Shown: positions 22,503 through 30,768 of the stretch, piece after piece
Numbering within the stretch: position 1 is the first letter of the stretch
Layout of the letters: each line of letters begins with the position of its first letter
Source of the DNA: Streptomyces sp. CB02056
GTDB taxonomy: Bacteria > Actinomycetota > Actinomycetes > Streptomycetales > Streptomycetaceae
DNA length: 64,000 bases
Assembly (NCBI RefSeq): GCF_001905545.1
Contig: NZ_LIPD01000010.1
Coordinates: 124,001 to 188,000 of the forward strand
Direction: 5' to 3'
The notes under the pieces: generated by a model
The model's input: the letters and a program-made list of their open reading frames with translations, nothing else
What the model was told of the DNA's origin: nothing
Database searches by the model: none
Position numbers and translations under genes: made by a program

Positions 22503-23537
22503 ATGACCACCGCACCCGTCCATACCAGCCCCCAGGCCGCGATGCGCCTGCGCGAGCTCGTCTTCGGCGCCGCCTGCGCCGCCGCCGTCCGCGCGGCCGC
22601 CCGGCTCGGCGTCGCCGACGTGCTCGGCGACACCCCGGCCACCGTGACCGACCTCGCCGTCGCCCTCGACACCGAGCCCCGCCAACTGCGCCGTCTGCTG
22701 CGCGCGCTCGCCTGCTACGGGCTCTTCGCGCAGAGCGGCGACGACCGCTTCGAGCACACCGAGATGTCCCGGCTGCTGCGCGAGGACGCCCCCAACTCGC
22801 TGCGCTACATCTCCCTCTGGTGCACCGAGCCGTGGACCTGGGAGGCCTGGCCGAAGCTGGACGAGGCGGTCCGCTCCGGCCGCAACGTCTTCCCCGACCT
22901 GTTCGGCAAGGAGTTCTTCGACTACCTGCACAGCGACGCGGGCGACTCGGCGAAGGTCTTCGACAAGGCGATGACCACCTCCAGCCGGCAGTCCGCCGAG
23001 GACTTCGCCGACTACCTGGACCTCACCGGCATCGACTCGGTGGCGGACATCGGCGGCGGCCAGGGCCACGTGCTGGCCAGCCTGCTGGAGAAGCACCCGG
23101 CGCTGCACGGCACCCTGCTCGACCTGCCCAAGGTGGTGGCCGGCGCCGACCCCCGGCTCCAGGACGGCGGCGCCTTCTCCGCCCGGGCCCGCCTCGTCCC
23201 GGGCGACTGCCGGACGGAGATCCCGGTCCGCGCCGACCTCTACATCATCAAGAACATCCTGGAGTGGGACGACGACAGCACCCGCCGCACCCTCGCCAAC
23301 GTGGTGAAGGCGGCCGGCTCCGGCGCCCGCGTGGTGGTGGTGGAGAACCTGGTCGACAACAGCCCCTCGATGCGCTTCACCACCGCGATGGACCTGATGC
23401 TGATGCTCAACGTGGGCGGTGCCAAGCACTCCGAGGAGAGCATGGTCGGGCTGATGGCGGAGGCCGGACTGGTGGTCACCGCGGTCAACCCGGTCAACCC
23501 GTACCTGCACGCCTTCGAGGCCGTCGTGAGCGGCTGA
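22503..23537 (+). CDS. SAM-dependent O-methyltransferase, AdoMet_MT_2 type
   Basis: A 344-aa enzyme of the acetylserotonin/DnrK-like small-molecule O-methyltransferase family. The N-terminal winged-helix dimerisation domain (residues 10-100) is followed by a Rossmann domain with VADIGGGQGHVLASLLEKHP at about residue 180, LLDLPKVVAGA, and KNILEWDDDSTRRTLANV. A His at the usual catalytic-base position (IxxxxLHxWxD) is replaced by Glu in IIKNILEWDDD, so general-base catalysis may differ. It may tailor a natural product, but no cluster partners are adjacent. Confidence 0.88.
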   Translation: MTTAPVHTSPQAAMRLRELVFGAACAAAVRAAARLGVADVLGDTPATVTDLAVALDTEPRQLRRLLRALACYGLFAQSGDDRFEHTEMSRLLREDAPNSLRYISLWCTEPWTWEAWPKLDEAVRSGRNVFPDLFGKEFFDYLHSDAGDSAKVFDKAMTTSSRQSAEDFADYLDLTGIDSVADIGGGQGHVLASLLEKHPALHGTLLDLPKVVAGADPRLQDGGAFSARARLVPGDCRTEIPVRADLYIIKNILEWDDDSTRRTLANVVKAAGSGARVVVVENLVDNSPSMRFTTAMDLMLMLNVGGAKHSEESMVGLMAEAGLVVTAVNPVNPYLHAFEAVVSG

Positions 23538-23597
23538 GCCGACCCCTGCACGCCCCCGCACACCTCCGTACGACGAGAACGACCGTACGACGAGAAC

Positions 23598-23632
23598 GAC
23601 CGCCGGCCCCCGGACATCGGGGGCCGGCGGTC
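23598..23632. terminator. Bidirectional terminator between OMT and sortase
   Basis: Perfect 14-bp arms GACCGCCGGCCCCC / GGGGGCCGGCGGTC with loop GGACATC. Just upstream is a direct repeat of CGTACGACGAGAACGAC (about 23569-23600). Confidence 0.85.
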
Positions 23633-23649
23633 GTCGTGCGCGGGCCGGG

Positions 23650-24345
23650 TCAGGCCGGGTGCGAGGACTCCAGATGGGCGAAGACCACCACGTTGTCCAG
23701 GTAGTCCCGCCGCTTCTTGTCGTACGCGCCGCCGCAGGTGATCAGCCGGAGCTGGGCGTCGGGGGTCCTGCCGTAGACCCTGGCGTCGGGGAAGGCGTTC
23801 TTGGCGAAGGTCTCCACCGAGTCCACCGAGAACACCGCGACCGTCCCGTCCGCGCGGCTCACCTCGACCTTGTTGCCCGGCAGCAGGAAGCTCAGCAGCA
23901 GGAACACCGCCGGGCCCTTGGTGGTGTCCACGTGCCCGGCCAGCACCGCGCTGCCGCGCTCGCCCGGGGTGACGCCGTCCCGGTACCAGCCGACCAGGTT
24001 CTTGTCGTCCGGCGGCGGCGCGTCGAGCTGGCCCGCGGGGTTGAGGGCCAGCTCGGTGAACGGCGCGTCGACGGCGATCTGCGGGATCCGCAGCCGGGTC
24101 GGCTTGGCGCGTTCGAGCGCGGGCGTCCCCGGGGCGGCGGCCGGGGCCGCCGGGTCCGGGGCGCCGGCCCCCGCCGGCCCGGGGACGGCCGGCGCGGCGG
24201 CCGCCGGGGGAGCGGGCCTGCCGTCCTCCGCGCCCGCGTCCGACCGGGTGTCCACCGAGTTGTAGATCAGCAGCAGCCCGACCGCTGCCGTGCCCATCCC
24301 CGCACGCAGCAGCCGGGGCATTCCAGAGGCGGGACCGCCCGTCAT
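23650..24345 (-). CDS. Class F sortase
   Basis: A 231-aa membrane-anchored protein: one N-terminal transmembrane segment (AAVGLLLIYNSV), a long Ala/Pro/Gly linker (residues 40-85), then a sortase domain. The catalytic His lies in VLAGHVDTTKGP, the Cys in LRLITCGGAYDKKRRDY, and the basic partner just after it. Class F sortases are typical of actinobacteria and attach proteins to the surface. The gene downstream encodes a repeat-bearing exported protein whose C terminus has a helix and basic tail but no LPxTG. Confidence 0.9.
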   Translation of the reverse strand: MTGGPASGMPRLLRAGMGTAAVGLLLIYNSVDTRSDAGAEDGRPAPPAAAAPAVPGPAGAGAPDPAAPAAAPGTPALERAKPTRLRIPQIAVDAPFTELALNPAGQLDAPPPDDKNLVGWYRDGVTPGERGSAVLAGHVDTTKGPAVFLLLSFLLPGNKVEVSRADGTVAVFSVDSVETFAKNAFPDARVYGRTPDAQLRLITCGGAYDKKRRDYLDNVVVFAHLESSHPA

Positions 24346-24447
24346 TCCTCTCCTCCGCTCAACCGGTTCCGCGACGGCCCGCCGCCCCCGGTGCGCCCGC
24401 CCCGTGCGGGTGGGCGCCCGGAGGCGGCGGAAGCAGGGTGCCCGGCG

Positions 24448-24900
24448 TCAGGCGACCGCGCCGGAGGCACGGCGGCCGCGGCGCAGGGCGTACGCGCCCG
24501 CCCCGAGGCCGCCGAGCAGCAGCACCGCGCCGGAGGCGAGCCCGCCGCCGGACAGCGCCAGGCCGCCGCCACCGGTGTGCACGCCGCCGTGCGGGGACTT
24601 GTGGTCCTCGTCCCCCCTGGCCTCGCCGCCCTTGTGTTCGTCGCCGCCCTTGTGCTCGTCGGAACCCTTGTGTTCGTCGTCGCCCTTCCGCTCGTCGGAG
24701 CCCTTGTGCTCCTCGGAGGCGCCGCCCTTCCTGTCGTCGTTGCCCTTGGAGTTGTCGGAGGCCCTCTCGGTCTTCTCCTGCTTCTCCTGCCAGGTCAGGT
24801 TCTTGCCCTGGTCGGCACCGTCGGCGAAGGCGATGGGGGTACCGACGGTCAGGACGGCGGCGACGGCCGCCCCGGCGAGCAGCGTGCGTGCAGAACGCAT
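24448..24900 (-). CDS. Exported repeat protein with C-terminal membrane anchor
   Basis: A 150-aa protein: signal peptide to about FADG, then a highly charged region containing repeats of (D/E)EHKG(S/G)D from residue 65 to 95. A Gly-rich stretch, a hydrophobic helix LASGAVLLLGGLGAGAYAL and the basic end RRGRR follow. The C-terminal layout is that of a cell-wall-sorting signal, yet no LPxTG, LAxTG or NPxTG motif is visible before the helix. It lies 102 bp upstream of the sortase in the same direction, so it may be a non-canonical substrate or simply membrane-anchored. Confidence 0.8.
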   Translation of the reverse strand: MRSARTLLAGAAVAAVLTVGTPIAFADGADQGKNLTWQEKQEKTERASDNSKGNDDRKGGASEEHKGSDERKGDDEHKGSDEHKGGDEHKGGEARGDEDHKSPHGGVHTGGGGLALSGGGLASGAVLLLGGLGAGAYALRRGRRASGAVA

Positions 24901-25070
24901 GAGGATGATCCTTCCGGCGCGCAGGACCGCGACTGCCGACACGGTGCCGGACAAGGGGACTCGCGGGGGGTGCGCCTGATCCACCGTCATCCACCGTGCG
25001 GCCGCCTGCCACCGGAGTGTGGCAGCGCCGGTGCGCGGCGTGCGCCCTTCGGGTGGAGTCCCGGGTGTGT

Positions 25071-25109
25071 TCACCCGGCTGGCCGGGTGATCCGGGTGAA
25101 TCCACCCGG
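25071..25109. repeat. Nested CCGGGTGA palindromes
   Basis: Perfect 8-bp arms TCACCCGG-N4-CCGGGTGA at 25071-25090, followed at once by CCGGGTG-N4-CACCCGG up to 25109. Together they give four alternating copies of one half-site. The site is about 170 bp upstream of the exported repeat protein start. It could be an operator or a second terminator for the whiE transcript. Confidence 0.45.
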
Positions 25110-25133
25110 GGGGCCGTCCGGCCGGACGCACGT

Positions 25134-25168
25134 GGGCCCGCCCCCGGCGCACGGCCGGGGGCGGGCCC
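25134..25168 (-). terminator. Terminator downstream of the whiE operon
   Basis: Perfect 15-bp arms GGGCCCGCCCCCGGC / GCCGGGGGCGGGCCC with loop GCACG, 70 bp beyond the stop of whiE ORFVII. The rest of the 24901-25237 gap holds only this hairpin and the CCGGGTGA palindromes. Confidence 0.8.
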
Positions 25169-25237
25169 ATCGGGGGCTGGATCAGCGGGCCCGTCGGGTA
25201 GCCGCGGGGGCAGCGGCCCCGTCGGGGAGCCGCCGGG

Positions 25238-25567
25238 TCAGCGGTCCCAGCGGTAGAACTCCCGTGCCATGGCGTCCTTCGGCTCCCGCCAGGTGGCCGG
25301 GTCGTACGCCTGCACGTAGGCGGTCAGGCGGTCGCTGACGGTCCGGAACTCCGGGTGCCCGACGACCTTGGCGACGGCGGGGCCCGGCGGGCGGTCGGCC
25401 TCGATCAGGTGGAGGTAGACGTCGCCGAACTGGAAGAGGCTGCGGCCGGTGACGCCGATCAGGTGCGGCAGTTCGCCCTGGTCGGACTCGGCGAACACCT
25501 CGGCGATGTCCGGCGCGGCCTCGGGCTTCATCCGGGCGACGATCAGCGCCCGGTGCAGGCCGGTCAC
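25238..25567 (-). CDS. whiE ORFVII: Spore pigment cyclase, TcmI type
   Basis: A 109-aa TcmI-family polyketide cyclase (LHRALIVARMKPEAAPDIAEVFAESDQGELPHLIGV, later LFQFGDVYLHLIEA and AREFYRWD). It belongs to the ferredoxin-like fold cyclases that close later rings of aromatic polyketides. Translation starts at GTG 25567 and overlaps the aromatase stop by GTGA. It is the last gene of the leftward whiE operon and occupies the position of ORFVII in Streptomyces coelicolor. Confidence 0.9.
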   Translation of the reverse strand: MTGLHRALIVARMKPEAAPDIAEVFAESDQGELPHLIGVTGRSLFQFGDVYLHLIEADRPPGPAVAKVVGHPEFRTVSDRLTAYVQAYDPATWREPKDAMAREFYRWDR

Positions 25568-26019
25568 AGCTCCGCCGCCCGCTTCTCGACCTTCTCCCGG
25601 ATCAGCTGCATCTGGATCTTCGAGTTGCGGTTGATGTGGCCGGTCATGCCCTCGTCGTCGACCGGGGCGGTCGGCTTCATGGCGAAGTCCTGGATCCAGC
25701 GCATCCTGGTGCCGGCCGGCGCCTCCGCGTACTCCCAGCGGATCTCCATGAACTCGAACGGGCCGGGCTCGACCCGGCGGGCGCGCACCGCGAGCGCGTC
25801 CCGGTCGGTCTCCCGCTCGGAGACCCAGCTCCACACCTGGCCGTTCTCGTCGGGGTGCATGGTGAGCCGGAACCGGACGAGCTCGCCCTGCCGGTCCAGC
25901 ACCTCCACCGAGGCGTACTCGCTGAACAGCTGCGGCCAGTTCTCCAGGTCGTTGGTCATCTCCCAGACCAGGTCGAGCGGGGCGGCGATGACGATCTCGT
26001 TGTCGGTGTGTCCGGGCAT
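25564..26019 (-). CDS. whiE ORFVI: Spore pigment aromatase/cyclase, SRPBCC fold
   Basis: A 151-aa START/SRPBCC protein of the TcmN/WhiE-VI type, starting MPGHTDNEIVIAAPLDLVWEMTNDLENWPQLFSEY. These proteins hold the nascent poly-beta-ketone and direct first-ring cyclisation and aromatisation. ATG 26019 is preferred over GTG 26028 because it matches the family start and follows the ACP stop by one base. Confidence 0.93.
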   Translation of the reverse strand: MPGHTDNEIVIAAPLDLVWEMTNDLENWPQLFSEYASVEVLDRQGELVRFRLTMHPDENGQVWSWVSERETDRDALAVRARRVEPGPFEFMEIRWEYAEAPAGTRMRWIQDFAMKPTAPVDDEGMTGHINRNSKIQMQLIREKVEKRAAEL

Positions 26020-26020
26020 C

Positions 26021-26281
26021 TCAGGCACCAGCCTTCGTGGCGAGGGAGGAGTTGACCAGTTCCAGGAACTCGGCCGGGGTCTTGGCCGACTCGGCGCCCG
26101 AGGTGACCTTGAGGCCGTGCCGGTTCTCCAGCTCGCCGACCACGCCGAGCAGGCCGAGCGAGTCGACGCCGAACGTGTCGAACTCCGCGCCCGGCCGCGC
26201 CAGGTCGCCCGGGTCGACGGTGACGCCGGCCCGGGACTGGAGCAGGACGGCGAGTTCCGGATAGCTGAGGGTGTTGCTCAC
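26021..26281 (-). CDS. whiE ORFV: Type II PKS acyl carrier protein
   Basis: An 86-aa ACP with phosphopantetheine site FDTFGVDSLGLLGVVGELE. It carries the growing polyketide between KS/CLF and cyclases. It lies 57 bp after the CLF stop and 1 bp before the aromatase start. Confidence 0.93.
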   Translation of the reverse strand: MSNTLSYPELAVLLQSRAGVTVDPGDLARPGAEFDTFGVDSLGLLGVVGELENRHGLKVTSGAESAKTPAEFLELVNSSLATKAGA

Positions 26282-26338
26282 GGGTGTCCCTTTCGGAGGT
26301 GTGACGGGGTGGTGCGGGGCGGTGGTCCGCGCGGCGGT

Positions 26339-27577
26339 TCAGGGCCGCCAGCGCCGGACCACCAGCGCGGAGTTGGAGCCCATCAGCCCGCGGCTGACCA
26401 CCAGGGCGGTGTTCAGTTCGGCCGGGCGGGCGCGGCCGGTCACCAGGGCGAGGTCGTGGCAGACCTCGGTGACGTTGGGGGTGGGCGGCAGCACGCCGTC
26501 CTCCATGGCCAGCACGGCGGCGGTCACGTCGAGCATCGGGGCGCCGCAGTAGGCGCGCCCCGTACCGGTCTTGGGCGCGGTGACCGGGACGCGTTCGGCG
26601 GCCGGGCCGAGCGCGTCGGCGAGCGCCAGGGCCTCGGCCCGGTCGGCCTCCGGCACCCCCAGGGCGTCCGCGAAGACCACGTCGATCTCCTCGGGCGCGA
26701 TGCGGGCCTCGTCCAGCGCGATCCGGATCGCGGCCGCCAGCCCCTCCCGGGACTCCGCCCAGCGGGAGGCCCCGGTGAAGGTGGCGCCGTGGCCGACCAG
26801 TCGGGCCCGGATGCGGGCGCCGCGCAGGAGGGCCGCCTGCTCGTCCTCCAGCAGCAGCATCGCGCCGCCCTCGGCGGGGGAGAAGCCGCAGGCCAGCGCG
26901 GTGAACGGCAGGTACGCCCGCTCGGCCCGCCCGGCCAGGCTGACCTCGGGGTAGCCGAGCTGGCAGACCATCGAGTACGGCGCCAGCGGGGCCTCGGCGG
27001 CGCCGACCACCACCGCGTCGGTGCCGCGCTCGATCGTGCGGGCGGCGTGCGCGAGGGCGTCCAGGCCGCCGGCCTCGTCGCTGGCTACCACCCCGCACGG
27101 GCCCTTGTAGCCGCCGCGGATCGAGATCTGACCGGTGCTGGCCGCGTAGAACCAGGCGATGGACTGGTACGGGCCGACGAACCGGGGCCCCTGGCCCCAG
27201 AGCTGCTGGAGCTCGCGCTGGCCGAACTCGCCGCCGCCGGAGCCGGCCGCGGTCACCACGCCGACCGCGAAGGGCTGTTCCGGGTCGGGCCGGAACCCGG
27301 CGTCCGCCACCGCCAGGTCGGCGGCGGCCATCGCGTAGTGCGTGAAGCGGTCGGTCTGCACCAGGAAGCGGTTGTCGATCGCCGACTGCGGATCGAAGCC
27401 GTTCACCTGGCCCGCGATCCGGAGCGGAAGCCCGGTGCAGCCCTCGCGGGATATCCGGTCGAGGACGCTCACGCCCTGCCTGGTGGCCTTCCAGAAGGCG
27501 TCGGCCCCGACCCCGTTCGGAGCCACCACGCCGAGCCCGGTGATCACCGCCCGGCGGCCCTGCTGACGTGACGTCAT
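26339..27577 (-). CDS. whiE ORFIV: Ketosynthase chain length factor (KS beta)
   Basis: A 412-aa KS-beta. The position of the KS-alpha active cysteine (VSTGCTSGLD) reads VVASDEAGGLD, so Cys is replaced by Glu, as expected for a non-condensing chain length factor (Gln is more common). N-terminal RRAVITGLGVVAPNGVGADAFW and C-terminal KTGTGRAYCGAPMLDVTAAVLA are family-typical. It pairs with KS-alpha to set chain length. ATG 27577 lies six bases after the KS-alpha stop. Confidence 0.93.
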   Translation of the reverse strand: MTSRQQGRRAVITGLGVVAPNGVGADAFWKATRQGVSVLDRISREGCTGLPLRIAGQVNGFDPQSAIDNRFLVQTDRFTHYAMAAADLAVADAGFRPDPEQPFAVGVVTAAGSGGGEFGQRELQQLWGQGPRFVGPYQSIAWFYAASTGQISIRGGYKGPCGVVASDEAGGLDALAHAARTIERGTDAVVVGAAEAPLAPYSMVCQLGYPEVSLAGRAERAYLPFTALACGFSPAEGGAMLLLEDEQAALLRGARIRARLVGHGATFTGASRWAESREGLAAAIRIALDEARIAPEEIDVVFADALGVPEADRAEALALADALGPAAERVPVTAPKTGTGRAYCGAPMLDVTAAVLAMEDGVLPPTPNVTEVCHDLALVTGRARPAELNTALVVSRGLMGSNSALVVRRWRP

Positions 27578-27582
27578 GGAAC

Positions 27583-28839
27583 TCACCCCGTTCTGTTGAG
27601 CACGACGGCGGACTGGAATCCGCCGAATCCGCTGCCGACCGAGAGGATGCGGCTCAGCGGCAGCTCGCGCGCGGTGCGCGGCACGTAGTCGAGGTCGCAC
27701 TCCGGGTCCGGAGTCTCGTAGTTGGCGGTCGGCGGCACGACCCCGTGGGCGAGCGCCAGGGTGCAGGCGACGACCTCGATGGCGCCGATCGCGCCGAGCG
27801 AGTGCCCGACCATCGACTTGATCGAGCTCATCGGGGTCCTGAAGGCGTGCGCGCCCAGCGAGCGCTTGACCGCGGCGGTCTCGTGCCGGTCGTTCTGCTT
27901 GGTGCCCGAGCCGTGCGCGTTGACGTAGTCCACCTCGGTGCGGTCCACCCGGGCGTGGGCGAGCGCGTGGTCGATCGCCCGGGACATCTCCAGCCCCTCC
28001 TTGGTGAGGCCGGTCATGTGGTAGGCGTTGCCGAAGGTGGCGAAGCCGCCGATCTCGCCGTAGACCCGGGCGCCGCGGCGTCGGGCGTGCTCCAGCTCCT
28101 CCAGGACCAGGACGGCGCCGCCCTCGCCGAGCACGAAGCCGTCCCGGTCGGCGTCGAAGGGGCGGGAGGCGTGCCGCGGGTCGTCGTTGCGCTCGCTGGT
28201 GGCCTTGATGGCGTCGAAGCAGGCGACGGTGATCGGCGAGATCGGGGAGTCGGAGGCGCCGGCTAGGCAGATGTCGGCGCGTCCCTCCTCGACCGCCTGG
28301 AAGCCGTAGCCGATCGCGTCCAGGCCGGAGGTGCAGCCGGTGGAGACGGTCTGCACGGGGCCGTGCGCGCCGGTCCGCTCGGCCACCGCGGAGGCCAGCG
28401 TGCTGGGCGCGAAGGCCCGGTGCAGCTGCGGTTCGGCCTGCCGGTGGTCCACGTCCCAGCGGGCGCCGGCCGCGCTCACCAGGGCGTAGTCGTGCTCCAG
28501 CCGGGTGGTGCCGCCGACGGCGGTGCCGAGCGAGACGGAGATCCGCCACGGGTCCTCGGCGGTCAGGTCCAGGCCGGCGTCGGCGATCGCCTCGTCGGCC
28601 GCGACCATCGCGAACTGCACGTAGCGGTCGGCCCGTTGGACGTCCTCCGGGCCCAGCCCGTGGGCCGCCGGGTCGAAGTCCACCTCGGCGGCGATCCGGG
28701 AGCGGAACCCGGTGGGGTCGAACAGCGTGATGCCCCGGGTCGCGGTGCGGCCGGAGGTCAGCAGCTCCCAGAACGCCGGGACGCCGACCCCGCCGGGGGC
28801 GACCACGCCGATCCCGGTGACGGCGACGCGCCGGGTCAC
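27583..28839 (-). CDS. whiE ORFIII: Type II PKS ketosynthase alpha
   Basis: A 418-aa beta-ketoacyl synthase. Active Cys lies in VSTGCTSGLDAIG, the two His in NAHGSGTKQND and MVGHSLGAIG. It condenses malonyl units on the whiE ACP with KS-beta. It starts at GTG 28839, overlapping the cupin stop by 4 bp. Gene order around it is identical to the S. coelicolor spore-pigment locus, which is why whiE rather than an antibiotic PKS is called. Confidence 0.95.
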   Translation of the reverse strand: MTRRVAVTGIGVVAPGGVGVPAFWELLTSGRTATRGITLFDPTGFRSRIAAEVDFDPAAHGLGPEDVQRADRYVQFAMVAADEAIADAGLDLTAEDPWRISVSLGTAVGGTTRLEHDYALVSAAGARWDVDHRQAEPQLHRAFAPSTLASAVAERTGAHGPVQTVSTGCTSGLDAIGYGFQAVEEGRADICLAGASDSPISPITVACFDAIKATSERNDDPRHASRPFDADRDGFVLGEGGAVLVLEELEHARRRGARVYGEIGGFATFGNAYHMTGLTKEGLEMSRAIDHALAHARVDRTEVDYVNAHGSGTKQNDRHETAAVKRSLGAHAFRTPMSSIKSMVGHSLGAIGAIEVVACTLALAHGVVPPTANYETPDPECDLDYVPRTARELPLSRILSVGSGFGGFQSAVVLNRTG

Positions 28840-29261
28840 GAGACCACCTTGGCGTGTTCCGGCGGGCCGGAGGCCGCGGTCCCCTCGGTGCTCACGTGGC
28901 CGAGGTCGGGGCGCGGGGCGAGCGGGCCGAGGTGGAAGACCATCCGGGCCTCGGTGTCGCCGACGTTGCGGAAGCGGTGGCGCATGTTGATCGGGATCAT
29001 CAGGCCCTGGTCCGGCTTGAGCGGATGGGGCTTCCCGTCCAGGTCCACCTCCAGGTCGCCGCAGACGACGAACACGAACTCCTCGGAGTACGGGTGGTAG
29101 TGCTCGCCGATCCGCTCGCCGGGCCGGACGATCGCCAGGCCCATGAAGCCGCTGGTCGCGCCGCAGCTGGTCGGGGTGAGCATGGTGCGCAGCTCGGCGC
29201 CGTGGCGGCGGTTCTCCGGTGCCTCGTGGACGCTGACGATCCGTGGGGACTGCGTGGTCAT
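28836..29261 (-). CDS. whiE ORFII: Spore pigment cupin protein
   Basis: A 141-aa single-domain cupin with metal ligands in GEHYHPYSEEFVFVVCGDLEVD and PINMRHRFRNVGD. It corresponds to WhiE ORFII, a conserved but biochemically obscure member of spore-pigment and related clusters. Start ATG is at 29259-29261. It overlaps KS-alpha by GTGA, so the two are translationally coupled. Confidence 0.9.
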   Translation of the reverse strand: MTTQSPRIVSVHEAPENRRHGAELRTMLTPTSCGATSGFMGLAIVRPGERIGEHYHPYSEEFVFVVCGDLEVDLDGKPHPLKPDQGLMIPINMRHRFRNVGDTEARMVFHLGPLAPRPDLGHVSTEGTAASGPPEHAKVVS

Positions 29262-29288
29262 GGAGATCTCCCGTGAGATGACGGAACG

Positions 29289-30464
29289 TCAGTTGTTGAT
29301 CGGGTCGGCGGAACTGCGGTCGGTGACCGGGTTCATGGCGCGGGCCGCGAGGAAGGCGCCGAGCCCGGCGGCGGTGCGCAGGTCGCCCTGCGGGCCGAGG
29401 TCGAGCAGCCCGGCGAGCACGGCGGCCTGCCGGTCGTCGGCCACGCCGAGGGCGGCCGCCGGGTCGGCCTCGGCCGGCACCCGCAGGTCGACCAGGCGGA
29501 CCACCACGTCCTCGCGGTGGAAGACGGTGGCCGCCGCGACCGGCCCGGTCGGGTCGGCGGTGGCGAGGTTGTCGTGCTCGGCCAGCAGCTCGGCCACCTC
29601 CTGCCCGCGGTCCGGGCGCACCGGGTAGAGCACGGCGTGCCGGTGCAGCCGGGCGGGGGCGGGGGAGCTGGCGATCGCCTGGTGCCGGGCGGGCAGCGCG
29701 GCCCTGGCGAAGAACGCCCGGGCGGCCTGCGGGTCGCCCAGTTGGCGGCTCTCCTCCAGGTGCGGGTTGAGCGCCTCCTCGACGGCCCGCACCTCGGGCT
29801 GCATCGCCACGTGGCGCAGCGCGTCGCCGAGGTTGCCGATCACCTCGACGGCGCGGACCACCCGGTTGCCGAGCATGAACAGCGAGGTGCGGCGCAGCCG
29901 GGTGTGCTCGTCCACCTCGGCCCGGGGGGAGGCGTAGCCGGAGAGGATGCGGGCCACCTCGGGCTCGCTGCCGGGCTTGACGGTGAAGGTCAGCGCGTGG
30001 CGCACCACCCCGTCCGGGCCGGGGTCGACCCTGGGCGGGCCGACGTGCCCGGCGGGAGTGGTGCGCGGCAGCCCGGGCGGCACCTCCATCGGGGCCCGGG
30101 TGCCGGTCGAGCCGGCCGCGGAGGTCTCGCGCAGCACGGCGTAGCGCAGCGAGCGGAAGTTGTCGCTGACGCAGCCGTGCATCGGCTTGACCATCTCCCG
30201 GTGGGCCGGGCTGTCCACCCACTCCAGGAAGGTCTCCTGGTCCTTCCACTCGCTGGTGATCAGCCACTGGCGCGGGTCGTTGATCGACTGGCACAGCTGG
30301 TCGCTGACGTGTCCGGGGACCGAGGCCACCTGGTGGCGCAGCTGCTCGTACACGTCGAGGAAGCGCTGCTGGGCGCCGTCCTGGATCTCCAGCATCAGCA
30401 CGACCCGCAGCCGGGTGTCGGCCTCGTCGTGCTGCTTCGGCTGGGGTTCGGACAGAGTTGTCAT
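29289..30464 (-). CDS. whiE ORFI: Spore pigment SchA/CurD-like protein
   Basis: A 391-aa protein with two to three ferredoxin-like domains of the SchA/CurD type. The first is an ABM-like monooxygenase domain (LRVVLMLEIQDGAQQRFLDVYEQLRHQ, then WLITSEWKDQETFLEWVDSPAH). Later domains begin at VRHALTFTVKPGSEPEVARIL and HRHAVLYPVRPDRGQEVAELL. It is the first gene of the leftward whiE operon. Its role may be tailoring oxidation or ring formation; it is conserved in spore-pigment clusters. Confidence 0.9.
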   Translation of the reverse strand: MTTLSEPQPKQHDEADTRLRVVLMLEIQDGAQQRFLDVYEQLRHQVASVPGHVSDQLCQSINDPRQWLITSEWKDQETFLEWVDSPAHREMVKPMHGCVSDNFRSLRYAVLRETSAAGSTGTRAPMEVPPGLPRTTPAGHVGPPRVDPGPDGVVRHALTFTVKPGSEPEVARILSGYASPRAEVDEHTRLRRTSLFMLGNRVVRAVEVIGNLGDALRHVAMQPEVRAVEEALNPHLEESRQLGDPQAARAFFARAALPARHQAIASSPAPARLHRHAVLYPVRPDRGQEVAELLAEHDNLATADPTGPVAAATVFHREDVVVRLVDLRVPAEADPAAALGVADDRQAAVLAGLLDLGPQGDLRTAAGLGAFLAARAMNPVTDRSSADPINN

Positions 30465-30768
30465 GATCCACTTTCTGCTCTGGGCCGCACGCTGCGGGCC
30501 GTGTCGGCCGTGCCCGGCGGGTGCTCCCCGGCCTGGGAGGGCGGTGCGACGGCGGGTCGGCCGGGCGCGTCGGCGCCAGGCCTGAGGTCGATCGTGGGCG
30601 GCGCGGCGGGCGCGGCGCGAGATTTGCGGGCCATCCGGGCGAAGGGGCGCCACGGGCCCCCTCCGGCGGGGGATGGAAGAGCGGGGCCCCCGGTCGAGCG
30701 GGCCCGCCGAGGGCGGCGCCGAGCCCAGTCTCCGGGCCGCGGAATCCCCTGACAGGGTGGAGCAATTG
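30465..30768. promoter_or_regulatory. Divergent whiE promoter region
   Basis: About 304 bp between ORFI and ORFVIII must carry both developmental promoters, as in S. coelicolor where the two are transcribed late and oppositely. No clear WhiG or SigF consensus could be picked out by eye in this GC-rich stretch. GGGTGGAG at 30756-30762 is the ribosome site for ORFVIII. Confidence 0.5.

Noticed and set aside
30673..30768. Longer N terminus for the whiE ORFVIII hydroxylase
   Set aside because: The extra residues lack any FAD-domain similarity, and the ribosome site is placed for ATG 30769.
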